Shown here in pieces: positions 7,283 to 14,648 of a stretch of DNA of 19,019 nucleotides (position 1 is its first letter; each line of letters starts with the position of its first letter). Both the position numbers and the translations under genes were made by a program. A model generated the notes under the pieces. The model did no database searches and had not been told where the DNA came from. It was given only the letters and a program-made list of their open reading frames with translations. Source of the DNA: Gammaproteobacteria bacterium (GTDB taxonomy: Bacteria > Pseudomonadota > Gammaproteobacteria > SG8-11); contig JACQEQ010000242.1 of assembly GCA_016200445.1 (NCBI GenBank), positions 1 to 19,019 on the forward strand. The letters are read 5' to 3'.

Positions 7283-8503
7283 GTGTTATTTAAGCTGGCC
7301 AGTTTTATCGGATTGCTGATGGTTAGCTATGCTGCTTCGAGCGCCACGCCCACCGAAGCGGTGCTACCCGAACCATTAACCCTCGAATACGCATTGTCGC
7401 TGGCGGACGCGAATCAACCCGATCTCGAACAAGCCATTGCCGATCAGCCTTCGGACCTGTCCATCGATCGCACGCACGACGACAGCAGTGCAAGCCTGTT
7501 CGCGCGCAAACGGCTGTACGATTTTGGCCGTACCAGTGCAGCGGTGGATGCCGCAAGCGCCGAGGTGTCGAGCCAACAATGGCGTGTGACTGACGCACGC
7601 GATGTGCGCCGTATTGACATTATGGCGCGCTTCTTCGACGTGTTGTTGTCCGACCTGCGTTATGCGCGTGATTACGAAGCGATGTCGATTGCTTTTGTGG
7701 CTTATGATCATGCGGTGGATCGCCGTAAGTTGGGTCAGCTCTCCGATTTGGACGTGGCCGAGTTGCACAGCCGCTATCAAGACGTGCGCCGCCGTTGGTA
7801 TGAAAGCACTGCGGAACAGCGTAACTCCCGTGCGCGGCTGGCCCGTGCGCTGAACTGGACAGGACGCTTGCCGGCGGAACTTACCTCGCCCGATCTGAAA
7901 ACTACCGCGACGAGTGCACCCGATCTGGAAGCCTTACAAGCGCAGGCAGTGCAGTCGAATCCGTCGATTCTCGCTGCGCGTGAACGCGTCGCTGCATTAG
8001 CGCAGCGGGTCAACAGCGTGCGAGCCGGGTATTGGCCAACCTTGGACGCGGAAGTGGAGCTGTCGGCTTATGCGCGCGACATGAGCGGGCGCGACAAAGT
8101 ACGCGCTGGCGTGGTGTTGGACATCCCGCTGTATAGCGGCGGAAAAATCAGCGCCGAGGTAGCGCAGCAACGTGCTGAATTGCGTCGCGTACAAGCGCAA
8201 CTGCTGGCGCGGCAACAAGATGTCAAGATTGCGATACAGGAGTTGCATGGCGAGTTGGGCGTGCTGCGTATCCAGCGCGAGGAAGCCAAGGCATTACACG
8301 ATTTTCGCGATCTGTATCTGGATCGCAGCCGCTTGCAATACGAGCAAGAAATGCGCACCGACTTGGGTGACGCGATGACGCGCCAGTCCGAAGCGCGCTT
8401 GCGCGATGCCGAAACCGAATTCGCCATCGCGCTGACGCGCGCGCGTTTGGAAGCGCTGGTGGGTAAGCCGCTGGCGGCCGAAAAAGCTGGAGAGAAAAAA
8501 TGA
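7283..8503 (+). CDS. TolC-family outer membrane efflux protein
   Basis: An outer-membrane channel subunit of a tripartite export or efflux system. From GTG 7283 it has 406 residues: a signal peptide (MLFKLASFIGLLMVSYAASSA) and then two TolC-type helical repeats. Typical features are LTLEYALSLADANQPDL at the start, the long coiled-coil segments rich in Ala/Arg/Glu, VRAGYWPTLDAEVELSAY, and VVLDIPLYSGGKISAEVAQQRAEL. The start is doubtful: the frame runs back to GTG 7178, but that stretch is the translated repeat (FPLAGG). GTG 7283 gives a good signal peptide, yet its only Shine-Dalgarno-like sequence (GGGGGAAGGAG) is the right arm of hairpin 2 and is very close. ATG 7319 would leave no complete signal peptide. 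The stop overlaps the adaptor start (ATGA). Confidence 0.85.
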   Translation: MLFKLASFIGLLMVSYAASSATPTEAVLPEPLTLEYALSLADANQPDLEQAIADQPSDLSIDRTHDDSSASLFARKRLYDFGRTSAAVDAASAEVSSQQWRVTDARDVRRIDIMARFFDVLLSDLRYARDYEAMSIAFVAYDHAVDRRKLGQLSDLDVAELHSRYQDVRRRWYESTAEQRNSRARLARALNWTGRLPAELTSPDLKTTATSAPDLEALQAQAVQSNPSILAARERVAALAQRVNSVRAGYWPTLDAEVELSAYARDMSGRDKVRAGVVLDIPLYSGGKISAEVAQQRAELRRVQAQLLARQQDVKIAIQELHGELGVLRIQREEAKALHDFRDLYLDRSRLQYEQEMRTDLGDAMTRQSEARLRDAETEFAIALTRARLEALVGKPLAAEKAGEKK

Positions 8504-9279
8504 TGAACAGAAACGCGCTGGTGCGCAGCATCCCGTTGCTATGCTTGACTACGCTGCTGCCAACTTTGGTGCAGGCGGATGAATTCGACGCCAGTGTGCA
8601 GTGGGCGCGGCGCGTGGAGCTCAGTACGCCGGTTTCGGGAGTGGTGGTCGAGGTGCCGGCGCACACCGGCGAGCGGGTTCGTCAAGACCAGGTACTGCTG
8701 CGTTTGGATAGCAAAGTCCGCGCAGCCAATCTGGAGCAAGCCAAAGCACAGCTGGCACGCCAAGCGCGTTTGCGCAGCGAGGCACAGCGCGAACTCGACC
8801 GCTCGCAAGAACTCTTTAACGCCACATTATTGTCCGAACATGAAATGGAATTGGCGCGCATCGGCGCCGACAGCGCCGAGGCCGAATTGCAAAAAGCCAA
8901 AGCCGTTTTGGCGCAAGCCGAAAGCGATTTGAAATACAGCGACGTGCGCGCGCCGTTCGATGCAGTGGTGCTGCAGCGCTTCGCGGAGGTCGGCCAGACC
9001 GTAGCCACCCAATTACAGGTGACGCCGTTGTTCGTGGTCGCGCAAGCCGACGTGATGATTGCGCGGACGACGGCCACGCTCGCGCAGCTGCGCGCGCTCA
9101 AAGCGGAGCAAGCGGTCACGGTGAAAGTGGGTGGCCGCAGTTACGAAGGGCACATCACCCAGCTAGGCGCGGAGCCAGTGCCGAAGCGTGACGAATCCAG
9201 ATACGCAGTGGAAGTGACCTTTGCAACCAAAGGGGCGGCGTTGCGAGCGGGCGAAGTAGCCAAGATTGTCGTGCCTTAA
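8500..9279 (+). CDS. Periplasmic adaptor (HlyD/RND-type membrane fusion protein), short
   Basis: A 259-residue adaptor that would bridge a TolC-type channel and an inner-membrane pump. It has a signal peptide (cleavage VQA|DE near residue 26), the first lipoyl half-motif VELSTPVSGVVVEVPAHTGERVRQDQVLLRLD (in pieces, about residues 39-70), an alpha-helical hairpin rich in Ala/Glu/Gln, then the second lipoyl half DVRAPFDAVVLQRFAEVGQTV and a beta-barrel segment ending AGEVAKIVVP. RND adaptors usually have 350-400 residues; this one lacks the C-terminal membrane-proximal domain. GGAGAG lies 5 bases before ATG 8500, and the gene overlaps the TolC stop by 4 bases, so both are one transcript. No pump gene follows. 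Confidence 0.87.
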   Translation: MMNRNALVRSIPLLCLTTLLPTLVQADEFDASVQWARRVELSTPVSGVVVEVPAHTGERVRQDQVLLRLDSKVRAANLEQAKAQLARQARLRSEAQRELDRSQELFNATLLSEHEMELARIGADSAEAELQKAKAVLAQAESDLKYSDVRAPFDAVVLQRFAEVGQTVATQLQVTPLFVVAQADVMIARTTATLAQLRALKAEQAVTVKVGGRSYEGHITQLGAEPVPKRDESRYAVEVTFATKGAALRAGEVAKIVVP

Positions 9280-9286
9280 AATAGTT

Positions 9287-9334
9287 GCGTGCTGCGCACG
9301 CTGGGTGGGTTACGCGAACAGCGCTAATCCACCC
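9287..9334 (+). repeat. Two adjacent hairpins between the adaptor gene and rfbD
   Basis: GCGTGC (9287-9292) and GCACGC (9296-9301) pair around TGC. The next arm GGGTGGGTTA (9303-9312) pairs with TAATCCACCC (9325-9334) with a single G-T wobble. The second hairpin has the same core (GGTGGGTTA ... TAAyCCACC) as the palindromes at 4296-4327 and 14497-14524. No T-run directly follows, although TTTTATT comes 5 bases later, so weak termination after the efflux genes is possible. Confidence 0.68.
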
Positions 9335-9360
9335 TGCATTTTATTGTTGGGAGGGGAGTG

Positions 9361-10263
9361 ATGACGCGCGGTGTGAAACGAATTTTACTGGTCGGAAAAA
9401 ATGGTCAAGTTGGCTGGGAGTTGCAGCGCACGTTGGCGCCATTGGGCGAGGTGTTTGCGGTCGACCGGCAGGGCATGGATTTGACCGATCCGGATTCGAT
9501 TCGGCGCGTGATTCGCGATAGCCGTCCAGATTTAATTGTGAATGCCGCCGCGTATACAGCGGTAGACAAAGCAGAGTCAGAGGTTGATATGGCGATGGCC
9601 ATCAACGGGTCGGCGCCGGGCATCATGGCGGAAGAAATGCGGCGGCTCGGCGGGGCGCTAGTGCATTATTCCACCGACTACGTTTTTGATGGTGTCAAAA
9701 CACGGCCCTATGTTGAAGACGATCCGGTCAATCCACTGGGCGTCTACGGTGTTAGCAAACTAGCCGGCGAGCGCGCTATTCAAGCGGCCGGTATTCCGCA
9801 TCTGATCTTTCGCACCAGTTGGGTGTATGGTGCGCGCGGCAAGAATTTTTTATTGACCATGTTGCGTTTAAGCAAAGAGCGCGACGAATTGAGAGTGGTT
9901 GCCGATCAAATCGGCGCGCCGACCTGGAGCCGCATGATTGCCGAAATGACCGGCCAGGTGCTGGCGTGCAGTACTGCCCCAAAAGGAGTGCCGGTCAGCG
10001 AGGTCAGCGGCACCTACCATCTCACTGGTTCCGGTTCCACTTCCTGGTTTGGCTTCACACAGGCCATTCTTGAAAACGTCGCGCAGCGTACGCACTCGCC
10101 GCCGCCGCGCCTGGTGCCGATCACAACCCGCGACTACCCAACGCCTGCCCAACGGCCGGCAAACTCGCAACTGTCGAATGCAAAACTGGCGAATGTATTT
10201 GGTTTAGTCAGCCCGGCGTGGGATTCGCAGCTACACTTGTGTATGCGTGAGCTGGCTATTTAA
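9361..10263 (+). CDS. rfbD: dTDP-4-dehydrorhamnose reductase
   Basis: RfbD (RmlD) reduces dTDP-4-keto-L-rhamnose to dTDP-L-rhamnose, the last step of the pathway. The 300-residue SDR protein has the nucleotide-binding VGKNGQVG (residues 11-18), NAAAYTAVDKAE (61-72), the strongly conserved STDYVFDG (104-111), the catalytic YGVSK (129-133) and RTSWVYG. ATG 9361 follows GAGGGGAG (9351-9358) closely; a GTG directly before it at 9358 is an alternative that adds one residue. It opens the polysaccharide region and stands apart from rfbA and rfbC, which lie 4.4 kb further on. rfbB is not in the window. Confidence 0.94.
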   Translation: MTRGVKRILLVGKNGQVGWELQRTLAPLGEVFAVDRQGMDLTDPDSIRRVIRDSRPDLIVNAAAYTAVDKAESEVDMAMAINGSAPGIMAEEMRRLGGALVHYSTDYVFDGVKTRPYVEDDPVNPLGVYGVSKLAGERAIQAAGIPHLIFRTSWVYGARGKNFLLTMLRLSKERDELRVVADQIGAPTWSRMIAEMTGQVLACSTAPKGVPVSEVSGTYHLTGSGSTSWFGFTQAILENVAQRTHSPPPRLVPITTRDYPTPAQRPANSQLSNAKLANVFGLVSPAWDSQLHLCMRELAI

Positions 10264-10293
10264 TTCATCGTCACCGGGTGTTGCGTTATCGGT

Positions 10294-11310
10294 ATGCATT
10301 CAAGCCAACGAGATTTGATCTTAGTGACCGGAGCGACGGGTTATATCGGTCGCGCGCTGGTCGCGCGTTTATTGACGGAGTCGCAAGCGACGCGCGTGTT
10401 GGTGCGCCCCGCGCGCGGTAACGATATTGCCGAGTTGTGGCCAGGCCAGGCGCCGCACGTGTGTATAGGGGATGTGACCGAGACCGCGTCGTTACGCGCC
10501 GCCTGTGCCGGTGTGGATACCATTTTGCATCTAGCCAGCCACTCACCACGCAAGCGCGCGCCAGGTATTGACCCAAGCGCAGGGCATTGGCCGGTCACGG
10601 CAGAAGGTACGCGCGCCTTGGTCGGCGAGGCACAGCGCGCCGGTGTGCGGCGGTTTGTGCTGGTGAGCAGTGTCTGGGTGATGGGCGAGGGCAGTGCGGA
10701 TGGCTTGGATGAAAGCAGCATCCCGGCACCGACTTCGGCATATGGTCGCGCCAAACTTGCGGCTGAAGAGGCGGTGCGCTGTGCGAGTGATCTGCAATCC
10801 AGCATCGTGCGCTTGCCGTCGGTGTACGGCATCGGTGGAGAAAGCCTGGTTTCGCAGATGATTTCCGCCATCGAGCGCGGCTGGTTTCCACCGCCGCCAA
10901 AAACGCTGAACAAGCGCTCGATGATCCACCTGGATGATGTGGTCGCGGCGGTGTTGTTGCTGGCACGCCGGCCCGAGGCATTGGGAAAAACCTATATCGC
11001 AACCGATGGCAAGTTGTATACGACGCATGAAATTTATCAAAACGTGTGTGCGGCATTGGGCCGCCGCGTGCCGCACTGGGCGCCGCCGGTCGCCTGGCTA
11101 CGCTTAGCTGCAACCGCCGGCGACTGGCTGACGCGCTGCAGCGGGCGGCCGGTACCGTTCGATAGTCTGGCGCTTGAGAAGCTGGTCGGGTCGGCATGGT
11201 ATCGAGGCGAGCGGATGGTTCGCGATCTCGGGTTTACGCCGCGACACACGTTGTGTACCGCGTTGCCCGGCATGGTCGCGTTTCAGCGCGAGTCGCGGCG
11301 TGGCGCTTGA
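10294..11310 (+). CDS. NAD-dependent epimerase/dehydratase family sugar reductase (WbpV-like)
   Basis: A 338-residue extended SDR protein with the nucleotide-binding GATGYIG (residues 13-19), the catalytic serine in VLVSSVWVMGE (122-132) and the Tyr/Lys pair YGRAK (150-154). It then has RLPSVYGIGG and a HLDDVVAAVLLL segment, all usual for this family. Directly followed by a WbpL-like transferase and then a WbpM-type dehydratase, it matches the WbpV-WbpL-WbpM arrangement of Pseudomonas O-antigen loci, where the reductase acts on the UDP-4-keto-6-deoxy-HexNAc made by WbpM. The product sugar (QuiNAc or FucNAc type) cannot be told from sequence alone. Its end overlaps the next gene by 11 bases. 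No clear ribosome-binding site is visible before ATG 10294. Confidence 0.85.
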   Translation: MHSSQRDLILVTGATGYIGRALVARLLTESQATRVLVRPARGNDIAELWPGQAPHVCIGDVTETASLRAACAGVDTILHLASHSPRKRAPGIDPSAGHWPVTAEGTRALVGEAQRAGVRRFVLVSSVWVMGEGSADGLDESSIPAPTSAYGRAKLAAEEAVRCASDLQSSIVRLPSVYGIGGESLVSQMISAIERGWFPPPPKTLNKRSMIHLDDVVAAVLLLARRPEALGKTYIATDGKLYTTHEIYQNVCAALGRRVPHWAPPVAWLRLAATAGDWLTRCSGRPVPFDSLALEKLVGSAWYRGERMVRDLGFTPRHTLCTALPGMVAFQRESRRGA

Positions 11311-12331
11311 GTTAGTTCTGGCGGCATTATCCGCATTCACTTTGTCGGCGTGGTTGACGTTGCGTTTTTCCCGTCCGGGTTCACGTCTTTACATTTTAGA
11401 TCATCCCACGCAGCGCTCGCTGCACAGCCAGGCGGTGCCGCGTTCGGGTGGTGTTGCCATGGTGCTGTCGATCTTGGCGGCCGGTGCCATCGTGTGTGGG
11501 TTGCGTGGCGAATATCCAGTGGGATTGTGGTGGTTTGCAGGCGGGTTGCTGCTGGCAGCAGGCATTGGTTTTGCCGATGACCAGCGCTCGCAGCCGGTGT
11601 TGATGCGCTTGCTGATACAGGGTGCAGCCGCCGCCTTGCTTGTGATGGGTGAGTTCAGGCTGGAGCCGTTGGAGATACCCGGCTGGGCTGTGAGTTTGCC
11701 GCATGAAGCCTCCGCACTGATCACTGGGTTATTTGTGGTATGGATGATTAATTTGTACAACTTCATGGACGGCATGGACGGTTTTGCCGGTGGCATGGCG
11801 AGCATCGGATTCGGTGCTTTTGCGCTGCTGGGTATGCTCACCGGCCACACGCTGTTCGCGGGGTTGAGCCTGATCATCACGTTTGCGGCATTGGGTTTCC
11901 TGTGCTTTAACTTTCCGCCCGCACGGATTTTCATGGGCGATGTTGGTTCCTATTCTTTGGGCTTGCTTGCGGCGGGCTTTACGCTTTGGGGAATGCGTGA
12001 CGGACTGTTTCCATTTTGGGTGCCGGTATTGATATTTTCGCCATTTATCGTTGACGCGACGGTCACGCTTATTTGGCGCACGCTGCGCGGCGAATCGGTG
12101 TTGCAGGCGCATCGCACGCATTTTTATCAACGCTTGGTGCAGCAGGGCTTCGGGCATCGCAACACGGTGCTGGGGCAATATGCATTGATGATCGCCTGCG
12201 CGATGTCGGCAATCGTGGCGCTATATCAGTCGCAGTTAGCGCAATGCTTGGTCCTGATTGGCTGGGGTGTGGTGTACATGGTGTTAATCATTTGGGTCGA
12301 GCGCTGTTGCCTGCGGCAAGCGCCGCCATAA
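11300..12331 (+). CDS. Undecaprenyl-phosphate HexNAc-1-phosphate transferase (WbpL/WecA family)
   Basis: A 343-residue polytopic membrane enzyme of the MraY/WecA family, which moves a sugar-1-phosphate from a UDP-sugar to undecaprenyl phosphate and so starts a polysaccharide unit. Visible family motifs are LDHPTQRSLHSQAVPRSGGVA (in pieces, 33-53), GFADD (90-94), the catalytic NLYNFMDGMDG (151-161), FMGDVGSYSLG (211-221) and the sugar-recognition loop HRTHFYQRL (271-279). Hydrophobic helices alternate with these loops along the whole length. GTG 11300 is chosen as the start because it begins the hydrophobic family-like part; the frame runs back to 11174 only inside the preceding gene. The 11-base overlap implies translational coupling with the reductase. 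Confidence 0.9.
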   Translation: MALELVLAALSAFTLSAWLTLRFSRPGSRLYILDHPTQRSLHSQAVPRSGGVAMVLSILAAGAIVCGLRGEYPVGLWWFAGGLLLAAGIGFADDQRSQPVLMRLLIQGAAAALLVMGEFRLEPLEIPGWAVSLPHEASALITGLFVVWMINLYNFMDGMDGFAGGMASIGFGAFALLGMLTGHTLFAGLSLIITFAALGFLCFNFPPARIFMGDVGSYSLGLLAAGFTLWGMRDGLFPFWVPVLIFSPFIVDATVTLIWRTLRGESVLQAHRTHFYQRLVQQGFGHRNTVLGQYALMIACAMSAIVALYQSQLAQCLVLIGWGVVYMVLIIWVERCCLRQAPP

Positions 12332-12354
12332 TCTATTTTAATTGTGTTTAGAGT

Positions 12355-12383
12355 TTGACCCATCAAAGTCAGTGAACTATGTT
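12355..12383 (+). promoter_or_regulatory. Possible sigma-70 promoter before the wbpM-like gene
   Basis: TTGACC (12355-12360) and TATGTT (12378-12383) are separated by 17 bases and match the -35 and -10 consensus at 5/6 and 4/6 positions. They lie in the 233-base gap before the dehydratase gene, 24 bases after the WbpL-like stop. The same gap holds a 13-base palindrome, GGCATC-G-GATGCC (12505-12517), that could be an operator. I found no ops/JUMPstart element (GGCGGTAG) and nothing else coding in this gap. Confidence 0.4.
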
Positions 12384-12504
12384 TGCTAAGGCGTGAGTTT
12401 GTAGAAGAATTTTAGCTTCGATCAATCACGCGCGACGCGCAGTCAAGATGCGGTATGTTACTTGCACTTTGCTCAGACCGAACGAGAAGTGACGGAGAGT
12501 CGGC

Positions 12505-12517
12505 GGCATCGGATGCC
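12505..12517. promoter_or_regulatory. 13-base perfect palindrome in the wbpM upstream region
   Basis: GGCATC (12505-12510), a single G, then GATGCC (12512-12517). It lies 48 bases before the GTG start of the dehydratase gene and downstream of the proposed promoter, so it would be in the 5' leader. It could be a repressor site or chance; only one copy was noticed. Confidence 0.25.
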
Positions 12518-12564
12518 TAATGCAAACGAGGACTCGGGCATGGGTATAAACGCATGGGGGGTTC

Positions 12565-14469
12565 GTGAACATACTCGATAGATTAAGAAACCGCTGGGCC
12601 GCATTTGCCCACGACCTGCTGATGATTCCGATCGCGTGGCTGGCGTCATACTGGCTACGTTTCAATCTCGAAAGTTTTCCCGACACGCATTGGTGGGAAG
12701 CGGTTTACCTGCTGCCGGTCGTGATGATTTTGCAGGGTGGCATGTTTTGGTATTTCGGCTTGTATCGCGGCATTTGGCGTTTTGCTTCGCTCCCTGATCT
12801 GGTGCGCATCCTCAAGGCCGTTACCGCAGGCATTGCTCTGACGGCGGTCATTATTTTTCTGGCGACACGCCTCGAAGGCGCCCCGCGTTCTGTGTTTGTG
12901 CTCGACGGTATCTTGCTCATGATGTTACTCGGGGGCCCGCGCTTGTTGTACCGCTGGGCCAAAGATCGACATCTGTATCGTGTCGAAGGCCAGCGCGCGT
13001 TGATCGTCGGTGCGGGGGGCGCAGGTGAAATTTTGATTCGCGACATGCTGCGCGATCTGTCGAGCCCGTATCATCCCATCGCGTTGGTCGACGACAATGC
13101 AGGCAAGGTCGGTAAAGAAATTCACGGTTTGCGCGTGGTCGGTAAATGCGGCGACATCCCGGCCGTGGTGTCGGATTACGAGATTGACATTATCGTGATC
13201 GCGCTACCCTCGGCGAGCACGCAAGAGATTCGCCGCGTGGTGGAAATTTGCGAAAGCACCGGTCTACCGTTCCGCATGTTGCCGCGCGTGCAGGTCGCCG
13301 GGGGTGGCCAGGTCAGCTTGCATGATGTGCGCGCTGTACACATCGAAGACTTGCTGGGCCGCGATCCGGTGCAATTGGACTGGCAATCGATCGCGCAGTC
13401 GATTCACGGTAAAACGGTATTCATCACCGGGGCCGGTGGATCGATCGGCGCTGAACTCTGTAGGCAAATCGCACGCTTAGGCCCCATGCGCTTGGTCGCG
13501 TATGAGCAATGCGAATTCAACCTGTATGAGATCGAGAAAGAATTGCAGCGTAATTTTCCAACCTTGCCGTTGATTCCGCTGCTCGGCGATGTGTGCGACA
13601 CCGTGGCGGTCGAATCTGCTTTGCGCCTCTACCAGCCTCAGGTGGTCTTCCACTCCGCAGCGTACAAGCATGTGCCGATACTCGAAGGCCAGGCACGCTC
13701 GGCAGTCATGAATAATATTTTGGGCACGCATGCGTTGGCGAGCTTGGCCGACCGCTACGGCTGCGAGACTTTTGTATTGATCTCGTCAGACAAAGCGGTG
13801 AACCCCGCCAACATCATGGGTGTGACCAAGCGCGTCGCTGAAATGGTGTGCCAAGATTTAGGGCGGCGTTCGAAAACCCGCTTCATCACCGTGCGTTTCG
13901 GTAATGTGCTGGGATCGTCGGGCAGCGTGATTCCGCTGTTTCAACAACAGATCGAGCGCGGCGGGCCAGTGACCGTCACGCATCCCGAGGTACAGCGCTA
14001 TTTCATGACCATACCCGAAGCTTGCCAGTTAATTCTGCAAGCGGGCGCCATCGGTAAAGGCGGCGAAGTGCTGGTGCTTGACATGGGCGAGCCGGTAAAG
14101 ATTTCCTACCTTGCAGAACAACTGATACGCTTGGCAGGCAAGAAGCCCGGCGAAGATATCGAGATCGTTTACACAGGGCTGCGCCCCGGCGAGAAACTTA
14201 CCGAAGAGTTGGTGCATGATGCTGAACCGCTTGCAACCACCCGGCACCCGAAGATCTTTTTTGCGAATTGCCGGCCGGTGGATGCGGAAGTATTGGTGGA
14301 CGCTCTTACAAACCTGCAAAAGGCTGCAAGCGAGTGTGACAATGCACGACTGCGGGAGTTGCTGACTTCGCTGGTTCCGGAAGCAATTGCGGCGGGTAAT
14401 TCTTCAGAACAAAAACAAGGCGCAACGATTTATCCGTGGAAGCCGGCGGGCCGCGAAGTGCGAGCCTAA
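12565..14469 (+). CDS. wbpM: Membrane-bound UDP-GlcNAc 4,6-dehydratase, WbpM/CapD type
   Basis: A 634-residue protein with N-terminal membrane helices (hydrophobic segments between residues about 15 and 125). A first nucleotide-binding domain starts at ALIVGAGGAGEILIRDM (145-161), and a second, catalytic SDR domain at FITGAGGSIGAELC (286-299). As in WbpM, the usual catalytic tyrosine is replaced by methionine: SSDKAVNPANIMGVTK, with M418 and K422. Other family motifs are AAYKHVPILE, RFGNVLGSSGSVIPLF and YTGLRPGEKLTEELV. The enzyme converts UDP-GlcNAc to UDP-4-keto-6-deoxy-HexNAc, the precursor of QuiNAc, FucNAc and related sugars, which fits the reductase and transferase upstream. The start is GTG 12565 after GGGGGG. 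Length is typical of WbpM rather than of the short FlaA1/PseB forms. Confidence 0.93.
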   Translation: MNILDRLRNRWAAFAHDLLMIPIAWLASYWLRFNLESFPDTHWWEAVYLLPVVMILQGGMFWYFGLYRGIWRFASLPDLVRILKAVTAGIALTAVIIFLATRLEGAPRSVFVLDGILLMMLLGGPRLLYRWAKDRHLYRVEGQRALIVGAGGAGEILIRDMLRDLSSPYHPIALVDDNAGKVGKEIHGLRVVGKCGDIPAVVSDYEIDIIVIALPSASTQEIRRVVEICESTGLPFRMLPRVQVAGGGQVSLHDVRAVHIEDLLGRDPVQLDWQSIAQSIHGKTVFITGAGGSIGAELCRQIARLGPMRLVAYEQCEFNLYEIEKELQRNFPTLPLIPLLGDVCDTVAVESALRLYQPQVVFHSAAYKHVPILEGQARSAVMNNILGTHALASLADRYGCETFVLISSDKAVNPANIMGVTKRVAEMVCQDLGRRSKTRFITVRFGNVLGSSGSVIPLFQQQIERGGPVTVTHPEVQRYFMTIPEACQLILQAGAIGKGGEVLVLDMGEPVKISYLAEQLIRLAGKKPGEDIEIVYTGLRPGEKLTEELVHDAEPLATTRHPKIFFANCRPVDAEVLVDALTNLQKAASECDNARLRELLTSLVPEAIAAGNSSEQKQGATIYPWKPAGREVRA

Positions 14470-14490
14470 ATCGCTCTATAAATGTAGTAA

Positions 14491-14619
14491 ATGTAGGGCA
14501 GGTTAGCCGTTTGCATAACCCGCCAAGCATGCGCAGCACACCACCGTTTTTTTGAGGAGTGCCTGGCGGCACGGCTAGCGGGTTACGACGCAAACAAATG
14601 CGTCGAACCCAACCTACAT
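14491..14619 (+). repeat. 129-base bipartite palindromic element with ATGTAGG terminal repeats
   Basis: The element begins ATGTAGG (14491-14497) and ends CCTACAT (14613-14619), a perfect 7-base terminal inverted repeat. Inside are three hairpins. The first is GGCAGGTTA (14497-14505) with TAACCCGCC (14516-14524), one mismatch. The second is GTGCC/GGCAC (14559-14572), perfect. The third is GGGTT-A-CGACGCA (14580-14592) with TGCGTCG-AACCC (14599-14610), 12 pairs and one bulge. A T7 run lies at 14547-14553. A 9-base near-tandem AAATGTAGt/AAATGTAGg precedes it (14480-14497). It fills most of the 179-base gap between the dehydratase gene and rfbA. Confidence 0.75.
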
Positions 14620-14635
14620 CAGATGAAAAACAACT

Positions 14636-14639
14636 GGAG
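14636..14639 (+). promoter_or_regulatory. Ribosome-binding site (GGAG) deciding the rfbA start
   Basis: GGAG lies 9 bases before ATG 14649, where the RfbA signature MKGIVLAGGSGTRL begins. This rules out the upstream GTG 14559, which lies inside the palindromic element. Confidence 0.6.
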
Positions 14640-14648
14640 CATGTCCGT

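Noticed and set aside
9303..9345. Intrinsic terminator after the adaptor gene
   Set aside because: A hairpin is present but only a short, interrupted T-rich stretch (TTTTATT) follows at a distance; it is better explained as a member of the repeat family.
10543..11197. Long minus-strand open frames (up to 200 codons) opposite the reductase gene
   Set aside because: They are rich in Arg, Pro and Ala with no recognisable motif and mirror a well-supported + strand gene; high GC produces such shadows.
11174..11299. WbpL-like protein starting at 11174
   Set aside because: It lies inside the reductase gene in another frame and is not hydrophobic; the family-like sequence starts at GTG 11300.
12332..12564. 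Small RNA or ops/JUMPstart element in the gap before wbpM
   Set aside because: No GGCGGTAG core and no recognisable RNA family structure were found.
14541..14572. Intrinsic terminator at the T7 run 14547-14553
   Set aside because: The nearest hairpin before it ends over 20 bases upstream and the other hairpin comes after the T-run, so the order does not fit a standard terminator.
14559..14648. Longer RfbA starting at GTG 14559
   Set aside because: The added part is translated repeat element; the family start MKGIVLAGGSGTRL at 14649 has its own GGAG.
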